A DNA stretch of 6,186 nt, taken from the NCBI GenBank assembly GCA_027081495.1, contig JALWKJ010000065.1, positions 1-6,186 on the forward strand. The letters run 5' to 3'. Shown one piece after another: positions 1-6,102 of the stretch (its first letter is position 1; each line of letters starts with the position of its first letter). This DNA comes from Campylobacterales bacterium (lineage in GTDB: Bacteria > Campylobacterota > Campylobacteria > Campylobacterales > QNZT01). A program made the position numbers and the translations under genes. Below the pieces are notes generated by a model. That model was not told where the DNA came from. It ran no database searches and was given only the letters and a program-made list of their open reading frames with translations.

Positions 1-1
1 T

Positions 2-1066
2 TTTATCGCCGGACACGATGAGATAGAACTCGGAACGGACGCCGATGAAGCGGCGTCTTTATTTAAAGTGATCCTGGAAAATTTGATGCAAAAAGATGTC
101 AAAATAGTCATAACCACCCACCACAAGAGACTATCGTCCATGATGGCCGCTCATCCCGATGTCGAACTTTTAGCGGCGATTTACGATCAAGTTCGTCAAA
201 AACCGACTTTCGAGTTTCTACACGGCAGTATCGGAAAAAGTTACGCATTTGAAACGGCGCTTCGTTACGGCATATCCAACGCTCTTATAGAAAAAGCGAA
301 AAAGGTTTACGGAGAAGATAAAGAAAAATTAAACGACCTTATACAGACAAATATCGATCTTGAATTGAAAACCAGAAAAAAACTTCAAAACTTAAAAAAA
401 GAGTTGGAAAAAACGAAGAAATTAAATGAACGACTGCAAATTCAAAAAGATGAAGCAAGAGACATCTTAAACGAAAAAAAATCGCAGCTGGAATTAGAGT
501 ATCAAAAAGCGATAGATGAAGCCAAAAGAGCCGCAAAGAGCGATGATAAAGCTCAAATACACAGACTTTTAAACAAAGCTCACAAGAAAAAAACCGATGT
601 AACAAAAGAGATTATATCAAAAATTCAAAAACCTTTAGAGGTGGGAAACTTCGTAAAATATAAAAATACTAAAGGAGAGATCTTATCCTTGAAAAAAGAT
701 GAAGCTTTGATTTTAAGCGAAGGTATTCGACTTAGAGTTCCCGTAAGCGAACTAAAACTTTGTCAAAATCAGAAAAAAAGAGTTGTAAAAGCGAAAACGA
801 AAATAAAAATAGAAAAACCGGTTAACTCCTCCGTCAAATTGGATCTGCACGGTTTAAGATCCGAAGAAGCGATAGAAAAACTCGACTATTTTCTTTCAAA
901 CGCTCTTATAACCGGTTATGACGAAGTTTTGATTTATCATGGCATTGGAAGCGGAAAACTCGCATATGCGGTCAAGGAATTTTTAAAAAAACATCCAAAA
1001 ATTAAATCCTTTACCGATGCTCCGCCGAATATGGGCGGTATGGGCGCGACGCTAGTGAAACTTTGA
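2..1066 (+). CDS. mutS2: MutS2 family ATPase with C-terminal Smr domain, 5'-truncated
   Basis: This is the C-terminal 354 residues of a protein that is usually about 730-780 residues; the frame is open to the left edge, so the GTG at 68 is not a real start. The fragment opens in the ABC-type ATPase core: the Walker B acidic pair is at bases 17-22, followed by IELGTD and then the TTHH switch motif. Next comes a long Lys/Glu-rich coiled coil (about bases 290-620), a KOW-like beta segment (about 640-760), a basic linker, and a complete Smr domain (about 830-1063) with LDLHG, HGIGSGKL and GGMGATLV. MutS2 proteins bind branched DNA and suppress recombination, and in Bacillus also act on collided ribosomes; Smr domains can be nucleases. 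Unlike MutS, they are not general mismatch-repair proteins. The next gene starts on the last base of this stop codon, so the genes are probably co-transcribed and translationally coupled. The family assignment is firm; the exact cellular role here is inferred. Confidence 0.95.
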   Translation, partial: FIAGHDEIELGTDADEAASLFKVILENLMQKDVKIVITTHHKRLSSMMAAHPDVELLAAIYDQVRQKPTFEFLHGSIGKSYAFETALRYGISNALIEKAKKVYGEDKEKLNDLIQTNIDLELKTRKKLQNLKKELEKTKKLNERLQIQKDEARDILNEKKSQLELEYQKAIDEAKRAAKSDDKAQIHRLLNKAHKKKTDVTKEIISKIQKPLEVGNFVKYKNTKGEILSLKKDEALILSEGIRLRVPVSELKLCQNQKKRVVKAKTKIKIEKPVNSSVKLDLHGLRSEEAIEKLDYFLSNALITGYDEVLIYHGIGSGKLAYAVKEFLKKHPKIKSFTDAPPNMGGMGATLVKL

Positions 1067-1425
1067 TGTTTACGCAAAAACAGATAAAAAAATATAAGCG
1101 AACCAAATACACAAGAGAGCTTGAAAAATTTTTAAATAGAGTTGTCGGGTTTGTATTAAAAAACGAAGAGTTGGAAAAAGAGAAATTTTCGGAATATATC
1201 GATCAAATTTTCAAACCTCTTGAGAATATCGAAAAAGTTTTAGTAAATAGTCCTTATCTTCGTCATCTTGAAGAGTTTGTAGAAAAATGCGCCAATCTAC
1301 CTAGAAGCGATATGGATATGGACGAGATAAAAAAAGAGATTCTTCACGGCGCCAACAGGCTTCAAAAAACAAAACGAAAACAAAATAACAACTCAATTAA
1401 ACACAAAGGCAAATATCATGACTGA
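1066..1425 (+). CDS. Small charged helical protein of unknown function
   Basis: A 119-residue protein that I do not recognise. The ATG at 1066 shares its A with the mutS2 TGA (TGATG junction). The TTG one codon earlier is possible but less likely. No good Shine-Dalgarno sequence is visible, which fits translation re-initiation from mutS2. The product is highly charged and predicted mainly alpha-helical. It has a basic N-terminus rich in Lys/Arg/Thr, a central acidic-amphipathic part, and a very basic, Asn-rich tail (about residues 97-118) that is likely disordered and could contact nucleic acid. There is no signal peptide, membrane segment, cysteine pair or recognisable catalytic motif. Its last 8 bases overlap the cvfB-like gene in another frame, and coding on both sides is continuous, so it is a real gene rather than a spurious frame. 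A role alongside MutS2 or the S1 protein is only a guess from position. Confidence 0.85.
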   Translation: MFTQKQIKKYKRTKYTRELEKFLNRVVGFVLKNEELEKEKFSEYIDQIFKPLENIEKVLVNSPYLRHLEEFVEKCANLPRSDMDMDEIKKEILHGANRLQKTKRKQNNNSIKHKGKYHD

Positions 1426-2272
1426 AAATTTAAAATTGGGCGTGTTTAATAAACTAAAAATCGAATCTAAAAGCGATTATGGACTCTATTTGAGCGACGC
1501 AAAAAAAAATAGAGTTTTACTCCCGAATTTCTATGTCCAAAACAGCATGAGCATAGGCGATTTGATCGATGTTTTCATATATAAAGACTCCGAAGATAGG
1601 ATCGTGGCGACAACGCAAAAACCCTACGCTATGCGGGGTGAATTCGCATATTTACAAGTAACCGACATTACGCCTTTTGGAGCTTTTGTTGACTGGGGAT
1701 TGCCAAAAGAGCTGCTTGTACCTAAAAAAATGCAAAAAAATCCTCTAAAAATCTCCGGTAAATATATTTTTTATATCACATACGACGCGTTAACCGATCG
1801 TCTGGTCGCGGATACGAGAATAGGCAGATATCTCAAAAACGATCTGTCGTTAATGCGAAATCTAAAAACGGTGGATATACTTATAATCGCGAAAACACCG
1901 CTTGGATATAAAGTTATAGCCGATAATCTCTTTGAGGGCATGATCTATCACAATGAAATTTATAGAGATATAAAAATCGGAGAAAAGACAAAGGGCTTTA
2001 TAAAAAAGATTCGAAAAGACGCAAAAGCGGATATCTCTCTAAACCCCGTCAAAAAGGAGAAAGAGGATTTTGCGAAAGAGCAAATTCTCTCCCTTCTTAG
2101 TCAAAACGATTTCTCTTTGCCCTTTACATACAAAAGCGATTCAAACGAAATACGGCGATTTTTCGCGATCAGCAAAAAAGCTTATAAAAAAGCCCTTACC
2201 GATTTACTAAACGAAAATAAAATCCGACTGACCGAAAACTCTATCACTTTACTCAATCCTGATGATAAATGA
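1418..2272 (+). CDS. cvfB: CvfB/YitL-like S1-domain RNA-binding protein
   Basis: A 284-residue cytoplasmic protein with the length and architecture of the CvfB (Bacillus YitL) family. Residues 1-66 form a degenerate S1-like barrel. Residues about 72-140 form a second S1 domain with the typical ITPFGAFVDWGL strand-turn, ending in the family-like LVADTRIGRYL. Residues about 148-210 form a third S1-like domain, and residues about 215-284 look like a winged helix (FAISKKAYKKALTDLL then a hairpin). Family members bind RNA, and in Staphylococcus CvfB affects virulence gene expression; the molecular target in this organism is unknown. The ATG at 1418 is preceded by AAAGG at 1405-1409 with 8 bases of spacing. 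The gene overlaps the upstream small gene by 8 bp, so it is the third cistron of the mutS2 cluster. Its end overlaps the convergent lipoprotein gene by 20 bp. The symbol is by family resemblance. Confidence 0.88.
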   Translation: MTENLKLGVFNKLKIESKSDYGLYLSDAKKNRVLLPNFYVQNSMSIGDLIDVFIYKDSEDRIVATTQKPYAMRGEFAYLQVTDITPFGAFVDWGLPKELLVPKKMQKNPLKISGKYIFYITYDALTDRLVADTRIGRYLKNDLSLMRNLKTVDILIIAKTPLGYKVIADNLFEGMIYHNEIYRDIKIGEKTKGFIKKIRKDAKADISLNPVKKEKEDFAKEQILSLLSQNDFSLPFTYKSDSNEIRRFFAISKKAYKKALTDLLNENKIRLTENSITLLNPDDK

Positions 2273-3485
2273 TTTCCGTGCTATTTCCTTCACCTGCCCA
2301 GATTTTTCCATGATCTCCGTAAACTTCGACTTTTTTCACACCGTCAACTCCTATGCTGTAACCGTTTGAATCAACGCTTCCGGCGACTATATTGTTTTTA
2401 AGTATGACTTTATATAAATTCGCGTTCCAGCAGGCAAAAGCCAAACCGCCGTTGTTAGAGAGATCATTGTTTTCTAAAGTAATAAAACCGAAATAAAAAT
2501 AGGAATAACCGGTATAAACCACTCCCGCTTTTCCCTCCGTCGAATCGCTCGCACCGTTATAGTTTATATCGTTATATCTATACAAAACATTATGAGCCGA
2601 AGGTGACTTGGCTCCGGCAACACGATTGTCATGAAAATAATTCCCCGCGATTTCCGCATCCGCCGTTTGGCTAAAATCGAGTCCGTAGTTATTATTGTCA
2701 TACGCTTCATTTGAGTAAATAAGAGCTTTTGAACGACTATAGAAATTTCTTATTTTTACATCTATCCCGAGAAGCTGTCCGTAACTTACGCAAAATCTTA
2801 TCGTTACTCTCGGCTCCGCCAAATAATCTTTTGTCAAAAACGATATTCCGGCTCCTTGGGCGGCGTCGAAATTTCTAGCTTCTATAAACTCCGCTAAAAC
2901 ATTTCCCTTCATCCTATAGGCGCTTATTCCGTTTAGTGAATCATGATTTCCCTCAACGGTAAAATTTCTTAAAACGATATTTTTGCCTTCAAGTTTTACG
3001 GCGGAACTTTTATGGTTGCTAAGTATGGTTTTGCCCATCCCCGCCCCCTCTAAAATAGTATTATCTTTTACCGTTACGCCCTCGTTTGTTTCTATCGTAC
3101 ACTCTTTCATGACAATTTTGCCGCCTTCGGGAGGAATATTTTCAAGAAGATTTTCCAATTCGCTCTCATCGCAACTTTGCATATAATAGATATTTTTATC
3201 CGATATGTTAAAATCGACAAATCCCCATTTCGGGTTTTTAAGAGCTATACACTCTTTTGTTTTAAGCCGGTAAAACTCCCCTTCTTTACAGGGATTTTGA
3301 CGCGGAATATTTTCATACGGATCTTTTAAACTATTTTTAGGTTGATCTAAATCATCTTTTGAGTCCGTCTGGTCTGCGGTTGTAGATTCTACCGCGCCCT
3401 TTTCCTGCGGTAACGGCGATTTTGAACTAACGGAACCACAGCTCAAGAGAAAAAATGGTATTATTAGAAAATAAAATTTGTTCAT
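2253..3485 (-). CDS. Lipoprotein with right-handed parallel beta-helix domain
   Basis: A 410-residue predicted exported lipoprotein. Residues 1-16 are a type II signal peptide (MNKF, hydrophobic core, then lipobox LLSC with Cys16 as the lipidated residue). Residues 17-62 form a Ser/Asp/Lys/Pro-rich tether likely to be disordered. A small Cys-containing module follows (C66 and C79 in NPCKEGEFYRLKTKEC, a possible disulfide loop). From about 105 to 395 come PbH1-type beta-helix turns, seen as repeated short strands with NN, GN and N-G corners (for example EGNHDSLNGIS, YSNEAYDNNNYGLDFS, LENNDLSNNGGLAF). Such folds occur in polysaccharide lyases, epimerases and adhesins, but I see no assignable catalytic set. 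With Gly at +2 the lipoprotein would probably go to the outer membrane. The start is supported by AAGG (bases 3495-3498 on the other strand) 9 bases upstream. It is transcribed divergently from the NnrS-family gene. The substrate or partner is unknown. Confidence 0.88.
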   Translation of the reverse strand: MNKFYFLIIPFFLLSCGSVSSKSPLPQEKGAVESTTADQTDSKDDLDQPKNSLKDPYENIPRQNPCKEGEFYRLKTKECIALKNPKWGFVDFNISDKNIYYMQSCDESELENLLENIPPEGGKIVMKECTIETNEGVTVKDNTILEGAGMGKTILSNHKSSAVKLEGKNIVLRNFTVEGNHDSLNGISAYRMKGNVLAEFIEARNFDAAQGAGISFLTKDYLAEPRVTIRFCVSYGQLLGIDVKIRNFYSRSKALIYSNEAYDNNNYGLDFSQTADAEIAGNYFHDNRVAGAKSPSAHNVLYRYNDINYNGASDSTEGKAGVVYTGYSYFYFGFITLENNDLSNNGGLAFACWNANLYKVILKNNIVAGSVDSNGYSIGVDGVKKVEVYGDHGKIWAGEGNSTEIIYHQD

Positions 3486-3565
3486 TATAGTTTACCTTAT
3501 TTTGGTGAGATACGGGACTTATACTATATCATACAAAATTAAATTATATGTTAAAAAGGAATCAT
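3486..3565. promoter_or_regulatory. Divergent promoter region between lipoprotein and NnrS-family genes
   Basis: This 80-bp AT-rich gap is the only space for promoters of two divergent genes. On the plus strand, TATACT at 3520-3525 is a plausible -10 for the NnrS-family gene. On the minus strand, TATAGT (3523-3528), TATGAT (3528-3533) and TATAAT (3543-3548) are candidate -10 boxes for the lipoprotein gene. No convincing -35 box accompanies any of them, which is usual for Campylobacterota housekeeping promoters. I saw no FNR-like TTGAT-N4-ATCAA palindrome or other clear operator. The candidate boxes of the two directions overlap, so the two promoters may interfere. The individual boxes are tentative. 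Confidence 0.4.
3556..3560 (+). promoter_or_regulatory. Ribosome binding site deciding the NnrS-family start
   Basis: AAGGA lies 5 bases before the ATG at 3566. The in-frame ATG at 3548 has no purine-rich site in front of it and would place this AAGGA inside the coding region. The site therefore favours the shorter protein, which begins MRKSSSRISYFL and keeps the complete conserved N-terminal PHQPFF motif. Confidence 0.6.
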
Positions 3566-4735
3566 ATGAGAAAGAGTTCGTCAAGAATTAGCTACTTTCT
3601 TTCACAACCCCATCAACCGTTTTTCGCACTGGGAATAATAAGCGCGATAATTTTTATGTTGGTTTTTTTACTGAGTTTTAAAGGCATAGTCGTTTTGAAT
3701 ACGACTCCAAATACTCTTCATGCCTATTCGATGCTTTTTATCGTGTTTACTCCGTTTTTTCAAGGTTTTTTACTTACGACATATCCTAGATTTAACCAAT
3801 TTCCGCCGCTTGAGCAAAAAATTTATACAACCAATTTTACGCTTTTGTTTGTCGGTGCGATTCTCTTTCTAATAGGACTTTTTATATGGATAGGCTTTTT
3901 GTATATAGGTATGTTCTTGCTCTTTTGCAATCAATTATATACGCTTTTTGTTTTTTATCAAATTTACAAAGTCTCTATATCGCCTCAAAAATATGACCAA
4001 TTCTGGATATTGCTCTCTTTTGCGTCGGGAGTCGTTTCAAATCTGATTTTCATAATCGCTTTGATCGTTGATTCATCCATGATGCAAGAGCTTGCTAAAA
4101 AATCGGGGGTTTACCTTTATCTTATATTTGTCGCGCTCTCGGTAGGACAGAGAATGATACCTTTTTTCTCTCATGTAAGCGTAGATAAAAACACTAAAAT
4201 ATTAAAAATCGTCTATATTTTATTTATCTTGGGAGTTTTAACCGATATATCTCCTTTTGCATACGGATTTGTTTTTTACTATATAGCCGGTATATTTTTA
4301 GCAAAAGAGATATATAGATGGAAACTTCCGTTTAAAAAAGCCGAACCGATTCTTTGGATACTTCATTTAGCGATTTTCTGGCTGCCGGCGGGACTTTTGA
4401 TCGGCTCTATCGTCGATATGGCGGCGGTTATCATGAATAAAGATTTCATTTTTGCGGGACTTCATCTAGTGGCGCTCGGTTTTATTACCACCGTCCTCAT
4501 AGGCTTTGGTACTCGCGTAACGCTTGGACACTCGGGAAACTTGATGATCATAGATAATTTGACAAAAGCGCTCTTTTATATGACTCAAATAGTCGTATAT
4601 ATGCGTCTTCTTTATTCTCTTACGCAAACCGGATTTTTATTTGATATAACGGCGGCGCTGTGGATCGCTCTTTTTGTCGCATGGTCTTTTAAATATATGC
4701 CGATACTTCTTTTTGGAAAGAAGATAACCCCTTAG
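3566..4735 (+). CDS. nnrS: NnrS family polytopic membrane protein
   Basis: A 389-residue integral membrane protein with about ten to twelve hydrophobic segments, the usual size for NnrS. Family hallmarks run in order: PHQPFF at 15-20 before the first helix, LHAYSM at 51-56, GFLLTTYPRF at 67-76, GQRMIPFFSH at 194-203, a His near 267, and the C-terminal HLVALGFITTVLIGFGTRV with LGHSG near 300-324. NnrS proteins are haem- and copper-containing inner-membrane proteins linked to denitrification and nitric oxide tolerance; the conserved His residues are candidate metal ligands. No nitrite or nitric oxide reductase gene is in the window, so the NO link rests on family knowledge. The start at 3566 is chosen for its AAGGA site; the ATG at 3548 is the alternative and would add six residues. 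It ends 6 bp before the convergent hspR stop. The symbol is by family and does not claim orthology to the Rhodobacter gene. Confidence 0.87.
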   Translation: MRKSSSRISYFLSQPHQPFFALGIISAIIFMLVFLLSFKGIVVLNTTPNTLHAYSMLFIVFTPFFQGFLLTTYPRFNQFPPLEQKIYTTNFTLLFVGAILFLIGLFIWIGFLYIGMFLLFCNQLYTLFVFYQIYKVSISPQKYDQFWILLSFASGVVSNLIFIIALIVDSSMMQELAKKSGVYLYLIFVALSVGQRMIPFFSHVSVDKNTKILKIVYILFILGVLTDISPFAYGFVFYYIAGIFLAKEIYRWKLPFKKAEPILWILHLAIFWLPAGLLIGSIVDMAAVIMNKDFIFAGLHLVALGFITTVLIGFGTRVTLGHSGNLMIIDNLTKALFYMTQIVVYMRLLYSLTQTGFLFDITAALWIALFVAWSFKYMPILLFGKKITP

Positions 4736-4741
4736 GTTCTT

Positions 4742-5116
4742 CTACTCTCCGAAAATTATGATTTCATAAATATTTCGTTTTTTGACAAGCGAGTGTCTCG
4801 CGGCTACGCTTCCTTGTCTTTGATGTTTTGAAAGCTCGACTTTAAGATCTTCAATCTCTTGTTCCATTTGATCAATCTGATCTTTAAACTGTAAAATTAT
4901 ATCGACCCCGGCCAAATTTACCCCAAGATCTCTTGTCAGCCTTAAAATCATATTTATACGATCTATGTCTCTTTGCGAATAAAGACGCATCTTCCCCCCC
5001 GTTCTTGAAGGCGTAACCAACCCTTCTCTTTCATACTGCCTTAGAGTCTGAGGATGAATGTTAAGCGCCTTTGCTACAACGCTTATAAGATAGACCGGCT
5101 CGTCATACCCGTGCAT
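4742..5116 (-). CDS. hspR: HspR, MerR-family heat-shock repressor
   Basis: A 124-residue cytoplasmic DNA-binding protein. Residues about 8-48 form the MerR-type helix-turn-helix and wing (YLISVVAKALNIHPQTLRQYEREGLV, then SRTGGKMRLYSQRDIDRI). The helical linker has RLTRDLGVNLAGVDIIL at 59-75, a stretch typical of HspR. Residues about 76-98 form a short coiled coil that should mediate dimerisation, followed by a basic tail. There are no cysteines, so metal or thiol sensing as in other MerR proteins is not expected. HspR represses chaperone genes by binding HAIR inverted repeats. A strong AAAGGAGA site ends 6 bases before the ATG. The gene lies 30 bp downstream of cbpA with no promoter or terminator evident between, so both are probably on one transcript. 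The HAIR-like operator at 6082-6102 implies autoregulation. Confidence 0.95.
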   Translation of the reverse strand: MHGYDEPVYLISVVAKALNIHPQTLRQYEREGLVTPSRTGGKMRLYSQRDIDRINMILRLTRDLGVNLAGVDIILQFKDQIDQMEQEIEDLKVELSKHQRQGSVAARHSLVKKRNIYEIIIFGE

Positions 5117-5146
5117 ATATTATCTCCTTTATAGTTTTTAAATTCG

Positions 5147-6037
5147 TCATGAAGGAAGTTTCTCTTCCATTAATTTTACCAGTTCTTTATCAAGATCATC
5201 TATTTTTGGAAGATTTACATTTAAAACAAGATATAAATCTCCCATTTTTTTTGTTTTTCTGTCTATAATTCCCTGCTCTTTTACTCTAAGCTTTTGTCCG
5301 CATTTTATACCTTTTGGCACCTTTACGGTTATCTCTTTATGCAATGTTTTAACGGGTATTTTTCCCCCAAAAAGAGCGGTTTTTAAAGATATTCGTATCT
5401 CTTTTGTCAAATTGTTTCCATCTCTTTTATACTCGGGGCTTGAAGCTACATTTACTTTTATATACAAATCTCCCGATCTCGATCCGCTTTTTTGACCTTT
5501 GCCTCTGACTCTAAGCTTTTCTCCGCTTTTGATACCTGCCGGAATTTTAATATCAAAACTCTCACCTCTTACATTTACGGAGTATTTTCCTCCAAGAGCC
5601 GCGATATTAAAAGGTATGGTAATACTTGTTTCAAGATCCAGATTCGGCTGTGAATATCCGCCGCCGCCAAATCCTCCATAGCTTCCCCCAAAACCGCCTT
5701 GAGAACTACTAAAACCGCCGCTAAAACCGCCAAATCCTCCGCCCCCGAAAATCGATCGAAGAATCTCATCCAAATCCGCCGAGCCTTGAGCACCCGCAAA
5801 ATCATGAAAGCTCTGTCCTCCGAACATATTGTCTCCGACTTGATCGTATTGCCGTTTCTTTTCGGGATCGCTCAATATTTCGTAAGCGGCGTTTACCTCT
5901 TTGAACTTCTCCTCCGCTTCGGGCGATTTATTTATATCGGGATGATATTTCCTTGCTAGTTTTCTATATGCTTTTTTTATTTCGTCCGCCGACGCATTCT
6001 CTGAAACACCGAGTGTTTCATACAAACTTTTACTCAA
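5147..6037 (-). CDS. cbpA: CbpA-type DnaJ (Hsp40) co-chaperone, no zinc finger
   Basis: A 296-residue class B Hsp40. Residues 4-66 are the J domain with the essential HPD at 32-34, which stimulates DnaK ATPase. Residues about 67-130 are a Gly/Phe-rich linker containing DLDEILRSIF at 88-97. Residues about 132-290 are the two beta-rich substrate-binding domains (GGKYSVNV, IPAGIKSGEKLRVRGKG; FGGKIPVKTL, VPKGIKCGQKLRVKEQG). The four CxxCxGxG zinc repeats of true DnaJ are absent and only one Cys (246) is present, so it is CbpA-like rather than the housekeeping DnaJ. The start is TTG: an in-frame TGA lies two codons upstream, the J domain begins at residue 4, and GGAGA sits 7 bases before it. It is the first gene of the cbpA-hspR operon behind an HspR-type operator, as in Helicobacter and Campylobacter. 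Confidence 0.94.
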   Translation of the reverse strand: MSKSLYETLGVSENASADEIKKAYRKLARKYHPDINKSPEAEEKFKEVNAAYEILSDPEKKRQYDQVGDNMFGGQSFHDFAGAQGSADLDEILRSIFGGGGFGGFSGGFSSSQGGFGGSYGGFGGGGYSQPNLDLETSITIPFNIAALGGKYSVNVRGESFDIKIPAGIKSGEKLRVRGKGQKSGSRSGDLYIKVNVASSPEYKRDGNNLTKEIRISLKTALFGGKIPVKTLHKEITVKVPKGIKCGQKLRVKEQGIIDRKTKKMGDLYLVLNVNLPKIDDLDKELVKLMEEKLPS

Positions 6038-6044
6038 TCTTCAC

Positions 6045-6049
6045 TCTCC
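6045..6049 (-). promoter_or_regulatory. Ribosome binding site for the TTG start of cbpA
   Basis: On the minus strand GGAGA stands 7 bases before the TTG at 6037. No in-frame ATG or GTG exists between the upstream in-frame TGA (6041-6043) and the J domain, so this site fixes the unusual TTG as initiation codon. A weak start codon may hold down translation of this heat-shock operon. Confidence 0.75.
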
Positions 6050-6067
6050 ATATCTGTTTTTATAACT

Positions 6068-6097
6068 ATTATAGCACAAAACTTTAGTCTATGTCAA
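6068..6097 (-). promoter_or_regulatory. Sigma-70 promoter of the cbpA-hspR operon
   Basis: Reading the minus strand, the -35 is TTGACA (6092-6097) and the -10 is TATAAT (6068-6073), separated by 18 bases, with an extended -10 TGC directly before TATAAT. Both hexamers match the consensus exactly, which is striking because -35 boxes in Campylobacterota are normally poorly conserved. Transcription should begin near 6061, giving a leader of about 24 bases before the TTG of cbpA. A promoter this strong fits a chaperone operon kept off by a repressor, and the HAIR-like element overlaps its -35 box. Confidence 0.82.
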
Positions 6098-6102
6098 TCA
6101 AG
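6082..6102. promoter_or_regulatory. HAIR-like HspR operator overlapping the cbpA -35 box
   Basis: The plus strand reads CTTTAGT, seven spacer bases, then AATCAAG. The HAIR consensus for HspR is CTTGAGT-N7-ACTCAAG, so each half-site differs at one position and the spacing is exact. The element covers the whole -35 hexamer (6092-6097) of the cbpA promoter. Bound HspR should therefore block RNA polymerase directly. The hspR gene itself lies in the controlled operon, which makes a negative feedback loop. The match is read by eye; binding is inferred. Confidence 0.78.

Noticed and set aside
339..605. Minus-strand 88-codon open frame inside mutS2
   Set aside because: It lies opposite the low-complexity Lys/Glu coiled-coil coding region; its Phe/Leu-rich product is the mirror of AAA and GAA codons, and mutS2 is clearly coding there.
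2983..3186. Plus-strand 67-codon open frame opposite the lipoprotein gene
   Set aside because: It has no ribosome binding site and lies wholly within the beta-helix coding region, whose repeat pattern shows the minus strand is the real frame.
4720..4742. Possible bidirectional terminator between the NnrS-family gene and hspR (GAAGATAACC with GGTTCTTC)
   Set aside because: The stem has a two-base bulge, the loop includes the stop codon of the upstream gene, and no T-run follows on either strand, so it is too weak to call although something must end both transcripts here.
4742..5116. Reading the MerR-type regulator as a metal or oxidative-stress sensor
   Set aside because: It has no cysteines, carries HspR-typical residues after the helix-turn-helix, and follows cbpA behind a HAIR-like operator.
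5660..5760. Tandem-repeat-like Gly/Phe codons in cbpA
   Set aside because: This is the normal low-complexity G/F linker of Hsp40 proteins, not an independent repeat element.
5499..5959. Open frames on both strands inside cbpA (plus 5499-5681, minus 5575-5805, plus 5699-5959)
   Set aside because: All fall within the J-domain, Gly/Phe-rich and substrate-binding coding regions; the codon bias of the Gly-rich stretch keeps alternative frames open.
5147..6037. Annotating the J-domain gene as dnaJ
   Set aside because: The four cysteine-rich zinc-binding repeats are missing and the gene sits with hspR, so CbpA is the better call.
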